This document shows, piece after piece, positions 30,221-39,071 of a DNA stretch of 64,000 nucleotides. The stretch's first letter is position 1. Every line of letters starts with the position of its first letter. The position numbers and the translations under genes are program-made. The DNA is taken from the NCBI GenBank assembly GCA_021300155.1, contig JAJTID010000048.1, positions 1 through 64,000 of the forward strand. Direction: 5' to 3'. The notes under the pieces were generated by a model. The model did not search any database, was not told the DNA's origin, and was given only the letters and a program-made list of their open reading frames with translations. The stretch is from Pirellula sp. GTDB taxonomy: Bacteria; Planctomycetota; Planctomycetia; Pirellulales; Pirellulaceae.

Positions 30221-30249
30221 TTGACAGAGGAGTCTGAGGCCGGTAGGAT
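30221..30249 (+). promoter_or_regulatory. Sigma-70-type promoter for the pilus operon
   Basis: TTGACA at 30221-30226, a 17-base spacer, then TAGGAT at 30244-30249. Transcription would start near 30256 and leave a 5' leader of about 140 bases before the pilM-pilN gene. It is the best promoter match in the 345-base divergent gap 30052-30396; I see nothing else coding there. Confidence 0.5.
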
Positions 30250-30396
30250 AAAGGTCGGATGGATAGGTCGGCACCCGGCCTTTCTCCACTCGTCTGCACA
30301 CACTTTTCCGCTGCTTGGGCTATTTGAAAAGGACGCTTTTCAGTCTGTGTCATTTCACAGGCATGGCTCCTAGCATGCTCATAGGAGATTCGCACG

Positions 30397-32703
30397 ATGG
30401 CGAAGAAACTTCAACATGTTTGGGGCCTTGAGATTGGCCAGAGCGCCCTCAAGGGACTGCGATGTCATTTGGAGGGGGATCAAGTTATTGCGGATACTTT
30501 CGATTTCGTCGAGTATCCCAAAATCCTCAGCCAGCCCGAAGCTGAACCGGAACTGCTGATTTCGGATGCGCTCCAGCAGTTTACCTCTCGGAATGATTTG
30601 CGTGGTGCTTCGGTTGCAGTCAGTGTTCCTGGACAAAGTGGTCTCGCGAAATTCTTCAAGCCGCCGCCCGTTGAAGTCAAGAAAATCGGCGACATCGTAA
30701 GGTATGAAGCAAAGCAGCAAATTCCCTTCGACTTAAAGGACGTTATTTGGGACTTCCAGCAGATGGAGGGCGCTCAAATCGAGGACGGATACGCACTGGA
30801 GAGCGAAGTTGGTCTTTTTGCTATGAAGCGAGAGGCTGTTTTTCGAGCCTTGAAGCCATACAAGGACAAAGGGATCGATATCGATCTTGTGCAATTGGCC
30901 CCGATGAGTCTTTACAACATGGTTACCTATGATCGCTTTACGGAGCGGATGGCGACCGAGACTTTTGATGCAGATGCGCCACAAAAATCGGTAGTTGTTT
31001 TATCGATCGGAACGGATGCTAGTGACCTGATCGTTACCAATGGATTTCGTGTTTGGCAACGAAACATTCCGATCGGCGGAAACCACTTTACGCGACAGTT
31101 AACGAAAGATCTTAAGCTGACATTTGCGAAAGCGGAACATCTTAAACGCAACGCAATGCAAGCGGATGATCCCAAACTCGTTTTTCAAGCGATGCGACCC
31201 GTCTTCAACGACATGGTAACAGAAATTCAGCGTTCATTGAATTTCTACAAAACGGTCAATAAAAAAGGAGAGCTGGAATCGATCCTTCTGCTTGGCAACA
31301 CCTCTAAATTGCCTGGTTTGCAACAGTTCTTGAACAAGAACTTAGGCATGGATGTGGAGCTATTGGAAAAGTTTCCAAAGCTAGAAGGGACTGAAGTAAC
31401 CGGCGCTCAAGCTTTCAAAGAGAATGTTCCAGCGTTTGGTGTCGTTTATGGTCTTTGCTTGCAACAGCTTCGTCGAGGTCCGATGCGGACCAATTTGTTG
31501 CCTCAAGAGATCATTGTTGAGCGTGTTATTCGCAACAAGAAACCTTGGACGGTCGCGGCTTTGTCGATATTGCTAGGCGGTATGGTTGCACATCACGCAA
31601 TGAAGGGCCAGGCACTGGGTGTAGTCGATGCGGCTGTGTGGGCGCCGGCGGAAACGGCTGTCGGATCACTCACGAAGAAATCTGCGGACGAGATTGCGAC
31701 TGATGCTACCTACTTGGCCAAAGCGGAATTGTTTCAAAAGGTCGGTCTAGAAGTTAGTTCAGGAGCAAGTCGCCGACTGCAAACTTTGGAGCTGATGAAG
31801 GTGATTGCAGCTGCGAAGAACCAAGATCCAGAGCTGCTCGACAAAACTCCCGAAGAACTCCCCTACAATAAGAGAAAAGACTTTCACTTTACGAGTATCG
31901 AACAAAAGTATTTTGCAGATCTAGAACGATGGTTCACTGCTGACCTCAAATCCAAGTACATGGACGGGGTCAAAAACATGAACAAGTTCTTGAAGATAGC
32001 TGCTCCGTTACCCGAGTTAACACCATTAACCGGCCCGGGCTGGGTAATTGAGATCAAGGGCTATCATTTTTACAATGGTATCAAGGGAGAAGAAGGCCAA
32101 GAGCACGTTCAGAATTATCTTATTAATTTCCTGCTAAACGGCTCTATTCCTTTGAACTTAGAAGACAAAACAGGAATAGCTCCGCCAGAGGGAGCTCCTC
32201 CGGTACCAGCGGGGAATGTGGCCATCCGGGACTTAGGCATTCGACTTCCGATCGTAAGATATGCTCCGCTTATCGATAGCAAGTTCAAGGTACCGAACCC
32301 TGCCTACTGGGCTCTTTTACAAGAGCAACGGTTGGCTGCATTAGGAGCTAGTGGCGCCGGAGGTATGGCTGGCATGGGCGGAGGTCCAGGCGGTATGGCT
32401 GGCATGGGTGGAGGTCCAGGCGGTATGGCCGGCATGGGTGGAGGTCCAGGTGGCTTGGCTGGAGGAATGGGAGGAATGGGATCCGGTGGTGATGGCTACT
32501 CAGGTACAGGAGTTGCGTTGAAGCCGTTAAAGGATGCGAATGGCAAAGAAGTGCCACCAGATTTCGCTGCTCCACTTTCTGAGTTTGTAGTTCAGTTTGC
32601 CTGGAAGCCCCGCTTGGATCCGGAAGGAGGAAGCGCGGCAGGTGGATTGCCTTCTGCGGAAGCTGCCGCGACAGAAGAAGGTACGACAACCGATTCCCAG
32701 TAA
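30397..32703 (+). CDS. pilM: PilM-PilN fusion protein with Gly-Met repeat insert
   Basis: 768 residues, twice the length of a normal PilM. Residues 1-355 are the actin-like cytoplasmic ATPase domain: WGLEIGQSALKGL at the start, SIGTDASDLIV as a phosphate loop and GNTSKLPGLQQFL as the late ATP-site motif. At 363-369 comes MRTNLLP, the equivalent of the INLLP motif with which PilN binds PilM, then a membrane span (about 383-402) and a periplasmic half. I infer that PilM and PilN are one polypeptide here. Near 656-690 lies a Gly-Met-rich low-complexity stretch (three 30-bp repeats in the DNA). Type IV pilus or type II secretion assembly platforms use these parts. Confidence 0.85.
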   Translation: MAKKLQHVWGLEIGQSALKGLRCHLEGDQVIADTFDFVEYPKILSQPEAEPELLISDALQQFTSRNDLRGASVAVSVPGQSGLAKFFKPPPVEVKKIGDIVRYEAKQQIPFDLKDVIWDFQQMEGAQIEDGYALESEVGLFAMKREAVFRALKPYKDKGIDIDLVQLAPMSLYNMVTYDRFTERMATETFDADAPQKSVVVLSIGTDASDLIVTNGFRVWQRNIPIGGNHFTRQLTKDLKLTFAKAEHLKRNAMQADDPKLVFQAMRPVFNDMVTEIQRSLNFYKTVNKKGELESILLLGNTSKLPGLQQFLNKNLGMDVELLEKFPKLEGTEVTGAQAFKENVPAFGVVYGLCLQQLRRGPMRTNLLPQEIIVERVIRNKKPWTVAALSILLGGMVAHHAMKGQALGVVDAAVWAPAETAVGSLTKKSADEIATDATYLAKAELFQKVGLEVSSGASRRLQTLELMKVIAAAKNQDPELLDKTPEELPYNKRKDFHFTSIEQKYFADLERWFTADLKSKYMDGVKNMNKFLKIAAPLPELTPLTGPGWVIEIKGYHFYNGIKGEEGQEHVQNYLINFLLNGSIPLNLEDKTGIAPPEGAPPVPAGNVAIRDLGIRLPIVRYAPLIDSKFKVPNPAYWALLQEQRLAALGASGAGGMAGMGGGPGGMAGMGGGPGGMAGMGGGPGGLAGGMGGMGSGGDGYSGTGVALKPLKDANGKEVPPDFAAPLSEFVVQFAWKPRLDPEGGSAAGGLPSAEAAATEEGTTTDSQ
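32362..32451 (+). repeat. Three 30-bp repeats encoding GMAGMGGGPG
   Basis: Units at 32362-32391, 32392-32421 and 32422-32451 differ at only a few third-codon positions. They lie in the periplasmic half of the PilM-PilN protein and could change copy number by slippage. Confidence 0.85.
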
Positions 32704-32767
32704 GTGGCTTTTCATTTACATGTCAGTTCGATCTCGATTTAAACGACTTTGTGAAGAGTGAATCAAT

Positions 32768-34816
32768 ATGGATGAGTTCAAGAAGAAACTAGCAGTTGCG
32801 CTGAAGCACAAGTTTTGGATACTTGCTGTGCTTTTGCTTCTTCTGTCAATTGTCGGGTTTTGGATTGCGGAGTCGGGGTTGTCTAAGCTGTTGTCAGAGC
32901 GTGTTTCTGCCATCAATAAAGGATATGACGACGTGCAACAAGTTAGCTCGAAGGTTGCGACCCATCCGAATCAGCTGTCCCATGCAAAGATGGAGGAGAT
33001 GCTAAAGCGTAAAGAGTTCGACGTCCGTGAAGCATGGAAAGACAGGTACGTTAATCAACTGCCGTTGATGACTTGGCCAAGCGAAGCATTTGCGCAAGAA
33101 GAAACGGCGGACATATTCCGTTCACTTCGCCCAGTTGAGAAGTTCATCGAATTCCCAATTGCTGACCCTCCAGCAGATCTATCGACATTCTCTGAGGCCG
33201 ATCGCCGCGTTTATCTCGGCTTGGCAAAAATCACGGAAGCCGATCGCCGAGTTTATCGGGATTATATCGGACCAGTCTTCAAAAAGATCACAAGCCAAAT
33301 AGGTACGGAATGGAGAGCGGAGCTTAAAGTCAACGCCGGCGGTGGAATGGGTGGATACGGTGGTATGGGCGGAATGATGGGCGGCATGGGAGGTATGGGA
33401 GGCGAAGGTGGTGAAGGCGGATTCAGTGGGGGAGAAGGGATGAGTGGATATGGGGGAATGACTGGAGCCTTGACCAATGATGTTGTCATTTGGCAAACAC
33501 CATCTCAGCAAGCTTTGCTGGATCAGATCGTTCCCTGGTACAACCCCAACTCTGCTCCGTCCATCTTGGATATCTACTATACCCAGGAAGATATGTGGCT
33601 TCTGGGAAACATCATGAAGATCATCAAAGCGACAAATGAGAATGCAAAAGAGAACTTTCAAGCGGTCGTGAAGGAGATTGAGTGGATTCGCATGGGGCGG
33701 CATGCTAACCGCGACGCTGGGAAGCTTTATGTCGGTGCTACTGGTGGCGGAATGGGTGGTTATGGTGGGATGGGAATGGGAATGGGATCTGAAGGAGGTG
33801 GCGAGGGCGACGGAATGGGAATGGGAATGGGAATGGGAATGGGAATGGGATCTGAAGGAGGTAGCGACGGGATGGGGATGGGGATGGGAATGGGAATGGG
33901 ATCTGAAGGAGGTAGTGAAGGCAGCGGAATGGAAGGTGGTGGGATGTACGGCGGTGTTGGAGGAGTCACAAGAGATCCTGCCGACAACCGTTACATCAGT
34001 TTTGCAACTGAAACATTCTTCCAACCTAGAAAAGGGGAAGAGATTCGTTCGTCCATCAAGGATGTTCAGCCTGGAAATGCGGTGGATGCAATTGCCAAAC
34101 GCATACCCATTAGGTTACGTGTCCGAATGGAATCAAGCCAAATTCATAGATTGGTTGCCGCGTGTGGGAATGCTCCTTTCCCGCTGGAAGTATACCAAGT
34201 CCGAGTCAACACAGAGGCGGCAACCAGTTCGGGTGGGGGTGGATACGGCGATGGAATGGGTGGAATGGCAGGTGGAGGATTGGGAGGCATGGGAGGTGGA
34301 GGATTGGGAGGCATGGGAGGTGGAGGATTGGGAGGCATGGGGATGGGAATGGGGATGCCCGGCGGTGATGGAATGGGAAGCGAAGGCGGAATGGGAGTCG
34401 GTGGCGAGGGCTATGGCGGTATGAGTGGTATGAGTGGCATGACCATGCCCAAGACCAAGGTATCGCCTATAGAGGAAGTGGCCGTTGAAATTTTTGGTCT
34501 GATCTATTTGTATAACCCAGTCAACATTGGAGAATTGGGCGCAGACGCTGTCGGTAGCATTTCCAATACGGAAGTAGCTGATGGATCTGCCGTTCCTCCC
34601 ACAGATGGAAACGCGAATTCTCCAGCAGCTCCGAGCGGCATGCCGGAGGGGGCAGTACCGAATGCAGATCCTAGCGCACCGAATGCAGATCCTGGCGCAC
34701 CAAATGCAGAGCCTGGCGCACCAAATGCAGATCCTGGCGCGCCAAATGCAGATCCTGGCGCGCCAGGTGCAGATTCTGGAGCGCCGGGTGCAGGTCCAGG
34801 TGCACCGGGGAATTGA
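32768..34816 (+). CDS. Inner-membrane-anchored Gly-Met-rich protein (PilO position)
   Basis: 682 residues. A short cytoplasmic N-terminus (MDEFKKKLAVALKHK) and one membrane span (about 17-36) point a large part into the periplasm. Residues 37-180 are helical (a coiled coil like that of PilN/PilO is possible). Ordinary domains at about 230-320 and 395-485 alternate with Gly-Met-rich segments near 190-235, 325-395 and 490-560. The C-terminus is seven copies of a seven-residue Asn/Ala/Pro unit. By position, topology and size class it may stand in for PilO, but I cannot show homology. It starts 64 bases after the PilM-PilN gene. Confidence 0.7.
   Translation: MDEFKKKLAVALKHKFWILAVLLLLLSIVGFWIAESGLSKLLSERVSAINKGYDDVQQVSSKVATHPNQLSHAKMEEMLKRKEFDVREAWKDRYVNQLPLMTWPSEAFAQEETADIFRSLRPVEKFIEFPIADPPADLSTFSEADRRVYLGLAKITEADRRVYRDYIGPVFKKITSQIGTEWRAELKVNAGGGMGGYGGMGGMMGGMGGMGGEGGEGGFSGGEGMSGYGGMTGALTNDVVIWQTPSQQALLDQIVPWYNPNSAPSILDIYYTQEDMWLLGNIMKIIKATNENAKENFQAVVKEIEWIRMGRHANRDAGKLYVGATGGGMGGYGGMGMGMGSEGGGEGDGMGMGMGMGMGMGSEGGSDGMGMGMGMGMGSEGGSEGSGMEGGGMYGGVGGVTRDPADNRYISFATETFFQPRKGEEIRSSIKDVQPGNAVDAIAKRIPIRLRVRMESSQIHRLVAACGNAPFPLEVYQVRVNTEAATSSGGGGYGDGMGGMAGGGLGGMGGGGLGGMGGGGLGGMGMGMGMPGGDGMGSEGGMGVGGEGYGGMSGMSGMTMPKTKVSPIEEVAVEIFGLIYLYNPVNIGELGADAVGSISNTEVADGSAVPPTDGNANSPAAPSGMPEGAVPNADPSAPNADPGAPNAEPGAPNADPGAPNADPGAPGADSGAPGAGPGAPGN
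33745..33960 (+). repeat. Hexanucleotide (GGAATG-like) repeat region
   Basis: Runs of GGAATG and GGGATG, broken by conserved GGATCTGAAGGAGGT blocks, encode Met-Gly dipeptide repeats in the 682-residue protein. The pure short-unit runs are prone to length change. Confidence 0.75.
34271..34342 (+). repeat. Three 24-bp repeats encoding GGGLGGMG
   Basis: Units at 34271-34294, 34295-34318 and 34319-34342; the first two are identical and the third differs only at its last base. They lie in the 682-residue Gly-Met-rich protein. Confidence 0.85.
34661..34807 (+). repeat. Seven 21-bp repeats at the C-terminus of the 682-residue protein
   Basis: Seven units encode NADPSAP, NADPGAP, NAEPGAP, NADPGAP, NADPGAP, GADSGAP and GAGPGAP. 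The last two are the most diverged, as expected when an array ages from one end. The proline-rich tail would be extended and flexible. Confidence 0.85.
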
Positions 34817-34934
34817 TCTGGGATTGGCACCAGGCTTTGGAAATTTTTTCAATTAGCAAACCTGCAAGCAACCGCTGCAGGTTCAACAAACTCTCGATCG
34901 TAGCCATTTAAACAGTCTTCATAGGAATAGAACC

Positions 34935-37451
34935 ATGGCAAAAAAGAAGAAATCCTCTTCTGGCGGAAAGAGCATCGGTGCAAAAGGCTTTTTGGTACTA
35001 CACATCGAGAAGATTGTATTTGCAACGATAGCATTACTTTCGTTGGTGCTTGTTTACCTGGGAATGTCGGGAGACAAAATCTCTGGGAATAAGAACCCAG
35101 AGGATCTAAAGAAAAAGGCAGAGGTCACCCTGGCTAGCGTGGTGAACGATTCACATTGGGACCAGATAAACACCGAGGCCGGTCGTTCGCATACGGATTC
35201 GTTTGTGAGAGTAACGAATCCAATTGACTCAATTGAATGGAAAGAGCCTCGCTTCTTTACGCCATCGAATAAATCGAAAACGAAGCGTGGCGACCCAGAG
35301 ATCAAGGCGCCCGTGAAGTTGATGGCGCAGTATTACGCGGGCCCCATCGCGCAATTGGCAAACAACGACCCATTTGATCTCTTTATGGATGCTAAGCGTG
35401 AAGAACCGAAGAAACCCAAGAACAGTGGTCAGGGCGGTATGGGAATGGGAGGATTCGGCGGTGAGGGAGGAGAAATGGGATCCGGTGGAGGACGAGGAGG
35501 TGTAGGAGGAATGGGTGCCGGTGGAATGGGTGCCGGTGGAATGGGTGCCGGTGGAATGGGTGCCGGTGGAATGTCGGGAGGCATGGGCGGCGAAGGTGGT
35601 GATGGGATGGGAGGTTTTGCTGGCGCAAATGCCAAACGAATGCTAAGCACTGGATATGATAAAGGGTACAAGCTAGGCATGATCACCAACCCAGAGGTGT
35701 TTCCAAAGAGGGACAAAAACAAAAAGAACATAGCAGCAAGGTCATTTGAAGTGGTCGCAGTGACGGCTTTGGCCCTCCACGAAGAAATGGAGGCGTCCTA
35801 TAAGAGTGTTTTTCAGGACAATGAGCCACCCGACTTCATGTCAGGGCGAGATCATCCATACTATCAGGGATTCGAAGTGCAGAGAGTCGAGGTTTCGAGT
35901 GCTTCCCAAGAGATCAAGGAGGAGGATTGGAAGCCTTTGCCAGACGCATCGCCAACGCAGTTCAAAAAATTCGCTTCCGAAGAATTCATGGGCACTTGTA
36001 ATGAAGTCAACCGAGCTGGATGGACAACAGGCAACCTTTCAATGCCAATTCCTCCTTTTTTGCGCATGGACTACAGGAAGCTTGCGACGCATCCAGACGT
36101 TCCATCGAATTTGCCCGAACTCGTTCGAGATGATGATCAACCGACGGGAGGGATGTTCGGTGGCATGGGTGGCATGGGTGGCTATAGCGGAGAAGGCGGC
36201 ATGGGGGGGATGGGTGGCTATGGCGGAGAGGGTGGTATGGGCGGCATGGGTGGCTATGGCGGAGAAGGTGGCTTTGGCATGGGTATCGGTAGCGAGGGGG
36301 GCTTTGGAGAAGGCAGCGGAATGGGCACCGGCGGATTAGGCGGTGAGGGTGGCATGGGTGGCATGGGTGGCTATGGCGGAGAAGGAGGGATGGGTGGCAT
36401 GATGGGTGGAGAAGGGATGGGCGGAGTTGGTGGTTACGGTGGAATGGGAGGAGCCGCAGGAGTCGCTGCGCCTGCGAGACTTCCGAGTACGAAGTACAAG
36501 CTGATTCGGTTTTTTGACACCAAAGTCGAACGAGAAAAATCCTATCGTTATCGTGTTCGATTGGTGATGTATGATCCAAACTTCCCAGAGTATGAAATTA
36601 TTGCACCGAAAACCATTAACCTTGACAAGGATGCAGTGGATAGAGTTCAGGACTTGAAGCTAGCGGTGAAGCCTGACCCGGATAACTTTAACAAGAGGAA
36701 GAGCGAACGCTTTACCGATTGGTCTGCTCCGTCAGATGTTGTAACAACGATCATGCCAGCAGCTGTTTATGCGGGCACACTTGGCAAGCCTGCGTTGGCA
36801 CCTTGGGGGGAAGGCGAATTCTACGAAACGCAGCCAACCAAAACAGAGTTAGTTCTGAACGCTCGGCTGAGGTCATATTTCCCATCTTTTGCTTTGAAAG
36901 AGAAGGAAGCCGTTACTCGAGGCTATGTGTTTACGACTGGACAAAAAACCAGCCTTGGTCATGAGTTTGTCCATCCAGTTTTGCCGGTTGTGAAGGTGTT
37001 GAAGAAAGTAAATCCTAAAGAACCGGAGGTGAAACTAGAATCACTTATTACCACACAGGTTGCGGTGTTGGATGTTTCTGGTGGATATCCGTTGAAGATG
37101 CTAACTGCAAAAGATGGCGGGACTGGTGGTGAAGTGGTTTCGTTCGATGCCGCGACGGGACAGCTTGTTGTTAGTCGGGAGTTTGAGGACTTTACCGATT
37201 TCAACATGGCCGTAAAGCCGGACCAACCGGCTGTTGGTCCACTCGGTGGAGGAATGGGGAACACTGGGGCCGGAGCCATGGGCGGAGATGGATACGGAAT
37301 GGGTGGAATGGGTGGAATGGGTGGCTATGGCGGAGAAGGCGGCATGGGAGGAGAAGGTATGGGCAGTGGCGGCATGGGGCCAGGTGGGCTGAGTGGTGGT
37401 GGAATGGGACCTGGTGGTGGCATGGGAGCCGGAGGAAGAGGCGGAAAGTAG
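34935..37451 (+). CDS. Membrane-anchored giant Gly-Met/Gly-Glu repeat protein
   Basis: 838 residues. A lysine-rich start (MAKKKKSSSGGKS) and a single membrane span (about 29-46) give the same topology as the preceding gene. Globular parts (about 50-160, 230-400, 515-765) are separated by low-complexity segments near 165-230, 402-510 and 770-835 made of GGMGG, GYGGEGG and GAGGM units. The middle globular region shows repeated short beta strands; YRYRVRLVMYDPNFPEYE suggests a fibronectin-III-like fold. I know no function. It lies 119 bases after the previous gene and is followed by a strong terminator, so it closes the transcript. Confidence 0.7.
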   Translation: MAKKKKSSSGGKSIGAKGFLVLHIEKIVFATIALLSLVLVYLGMSGDKISGNKNPEDLKKKAEVTLASVVNDSHWDQINTEAGRSHTDSFVRVTNPIDSIEWKEPRFFTPSNKSKTKRGDPEIKAPVKLMAQYYAGPIAQLANNDPFDLFMDAKREEPKKPKNSGQGGMGMGGFGGEGGEMGSGGGRGGVGGMGAGGMGAGGMGAGGMGAGGMSGGMGGEGGDGMGGFAGANAKRMLSTGYDKGYKLGMITNPEVFPKRDKNKKNIAARSFEVVAVTALALHEEMEASYKSVFQDNEPPDFMSGRDHPYYQGFEVQRVEVSSASQEIKEEDWKPLPDASPTQFKKFASEEFMGTCNEVNRAGWTTGNLSMPIPPFLRMDYRKLATHPDVPSNLPELVRDDDQPTGGMFGGMGGMGGYSGEGGMGGMGGYGGEGGMGGMGGYGGEGGFGMGIGSEGGFGEGSGMGTGGLGGEGGMGGMGGYGGEGGMGGMMGGEGMGGVGGYGGMGGAAGVAAPARLPSTKYKLIRFFDTKVEREKSYRYRVRLVMYDPNFPEYEIIAPKTINLDKDAVDRVQDLKLAVKPDPDNFNKRKSERFTDWSAPSDVVTTIMPAAVYAGTLGKPALAPWGEGEFYETQPTKTELVLNARLRSYFPSFALKEKEAVTRGYVFTTGQKTSLGHEFVHPVLPVVKVLKKVNPKEPEVKLESLITTQVAVLDVSGGYPLKMLTAKDGGTGGEVVSFDAATGQLVVSREFEDFTDFNMAVKPDQPAVGPLGGGMGNTGAGAMGGDGYGMGGMGGMGGYGGEGGMGGEGMGSGGMGPGGLSGGGMGPGGGMGAGGRGGK
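35508..35567 (+). repeat. Four perfect 15-bp repeats encoding GMGAG
   Basis: GGAATGGGTGCCGGT occurs four times without a single change (35508, 35523, 35538, 35553). Perfect identity means either recent expansion or active homogenisation; it is a good candidate for length variation between strains. Confidence 0.9.
36154..36455 (+). repeat. Imperfect 30-bp-type Gly-Met-Tyr-Glu repeat region
   Basis: Repeated blocks spelling GGMGGYGGEG occupy about 300 bases of the 838-residue gene, interrupted once by a GIGSEGGFGEGS block. A related stretch returns at the C-terminus (about 37240-37445). Confidence 0.75.
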
Positions 37452-37467
37452 AAAATCGTCGGATTGT

Positions 37468-37500
37468 AAAAAAGGCTGGTGTTATGTCAGCCTTTTTTTT
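37468..37500 (+). terminator. Factor-independent terminator after the pilus operon
   Basis: An A-run, the stem AAGGCTG / CAGCCTT with a 9-base loop, and a run of eight T at 37493-37500. It lies 17 bases after the stop of the 838-residue gene and separates it from the PQQ-propeller gene. Confidence 0.85.
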
Positions 37501-37567
37501 ACATAAACGAGTGTTTTGCTGATTACGATGGAGTAGACATTTCATTCTCAACAAACCCTTTAGACTC

Positions 37568-39070
37568 ATGAAATTAAATTTTTCCGCTGCGTTTGCTTAT
37601 TCGGTCTTACTCTTTTTTGGTGCGAATCTGGTCGCGCAATATCGAGAGTCAGATCTTGAGAAGTTCGGGCTGGTCAATCATTGGGAAGGAAATCTCGGCG
37701 GGGCAGGCACCGTTGGCGGAGCGAATTCCGTTTTGATTTGGCCCCACTCTACGAAGAACCATGAGGTGGTTCGCGTTGTTGTAAGTGGTAGATTAGTTGG
37801 GGCCTTTTATGGCGATCAAGTTGACCAAACGGAGCTAGAAGACTCCATTGCCACGGGAAATAACGGGGCGAAACAACCGATGCTCGGGATGAAGGGTGCG
37901 CAGCGTGAGGCTGAGAAACTAGCCAAGAAGTACTCGATCCTCGGCAAGAAAGTCGACGTTCAAGCAGAAGAGCCGGTCCCCTTTGTCTATTTGATAGCAG
38001 TAAATCAATTAGGTGCGCTAACCGTTCTTGACGCCGAGAACGGTACATTGATTTGGCGAAATCAACTGCCAGACCATACTCTTCCTGTTTTTGGTCCGGG
38101 TGCATCTGACGACTATGTTGTTGTAACGAACGGAAAGCGGCTCTTGGTTTACGAGATGGCCACAGGCCGTACCGTCGTCGATCGAATGTTGGAGTTTGTT
38201 CCGACGGGGCAACCAACAATTGCGAACGGTAAAGCCGTCGTTCCATCTGTCGGCGGCCGCACTATTTTCTATGATATAAAGGATCCGAAGGCTCGTTCTT
38301 TAGTCTTGAGGATCGGTACAGAAAATCGATTTGGGATAGCAAAATCCGCCGACCGTTATTTAGCTTGGCCTGTGGACTCCAAACTAGTGATTGCCCAAAC
38401 AGAGCCAGAAACCAGGATTTGGACTATGTTCGACACACGGTCTAAAATTCATGCGAAGCCCGTGGCCGTTGATTCAGGTTTTGTGGCAGTTTCCGAAAGT
38501 GGGAACGTGGTTCGTTGCAAGAACAGCCGATTGGAACCACTCGTTTGGCAGACAAAAATAGGCTCGACTTGCAAACAGTCTCCAGTACCTGGAAAAAACA
38601 TCGTTACAGTTGTAACCGATAACAATCAGATCTTTGCATTGAGCTTAGAGGACGGACAGGAAGTATGGCGATCGACAAGTTCCACATATGTTTCCGTTCT
38701 AGCTGTGACTAAATCAAAGGTGTATGCATTTGATAAGTCCGGAAATCTAGTAATCCTCGACTCCAGTTCCGGCAGAGTCGATGGTAGGATGTCGGTGGGA
38801 TTAATTGTGCCTATCGCAAATACTGTATCAGACCGGCTCTTTTTTGCGGCACAAGACGGTCGAATCGTTAGCATACGCGAAGAAGATGCGAAGACTCCAT
38901 CGTTTCATTTCTCGACAAAGGGGACTTCTTCAGACTCTGCGCCAGAAGCAGAAGAAAAAGAAGCCAAACCAGATGAAGCTGCTCCTGCAGTCGATCCTTT
39001 TGGTAATTCGGACTTGCCGATGACAGATGCGACTCCAGATCCATTCGAGGTTGGCAAAGACCCTCTCTAG
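37568..39070 (+). CDS. Exported PQQ-type beta-propeller protein
   Basis: 500 residues with a cleavable signal (LNFSAAFAYSVLLFFGANLVAQ). From about residue 125 onward there are propeller blades with the outer-membrane-biogenesis BamB / PQQ-enzyme pattern: LTVLDAENGTLIWRNQLP, IFALSLEDGQEVWRS and LVILDSSSGRVDGRM. No PQQ-ligand residues or enzyme domain are visible, so it is likely a binding scaffold. The tail (from about 455) is acidic, Pro/Ala-rich and probably disordered. It meets the convergent gene with only one base between stops. Confidence 0.8.
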   Translation: MKLNFSAAFAYSVLLFFGANLVAQYRESDLEKFGLVNHWEGNLGGAGTVGGANSVLIWPHSTKNHEVVRVVVSGRLVGAFYGDQVDQTELEDSIATGNNGAKQPMLGMKGAQREAEKLAKKYSILGKKVDVQAEEPVPFVYLIAVNQLGALTVLDAENGTLIWRNQLPDHTLPVFGPGASDDYVVVTNGKRLLVYEMATGRTVVDRMLEFVPTGQPTIANGKAVVPSVGGRTIFYDIKDPKARSLVLRIGTENRFGIAKSADRYLAWPVDSKLVIAQTEPETRIWTMFDTRSKIHAKPVAVDSGFVAVSESGNVVRCKNSRLEPLVWQTKIGSTCKQSPVPGKNIVTVVTDNNQIFALSLEDGQEVWRSTSSTYVSVLAVTKSKVYAFDKSGNLVILDSSSGRVDGRMSVGLIVPIANTVSDRLFFAAQDGRIVSIREEDAKTPSFHFSTKGTSSDSAPEAEEKEAKPDEAAPAVDPFGNSDLPMTDATPDPFEVGKDPL

Positions 39071-39071
39071 C

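Noticed and set aside
33179-34024. His-Ser-Pro-rich open frame on the minus strand (HSHPHP-type repeats)
   Set aside because: It is the antisense reading of the GGAATG-type repeats of the 682-residue protein; the apparent repeat protein is an artefact. The same goes for frames at 34133-34852 and 36007-36579.
33745-36455. Repeat blocks that could be taken for a CRISPR array
   Set aside because: Units are in frame, 6-30 bp long, without unique spacers, and inside intact genes.
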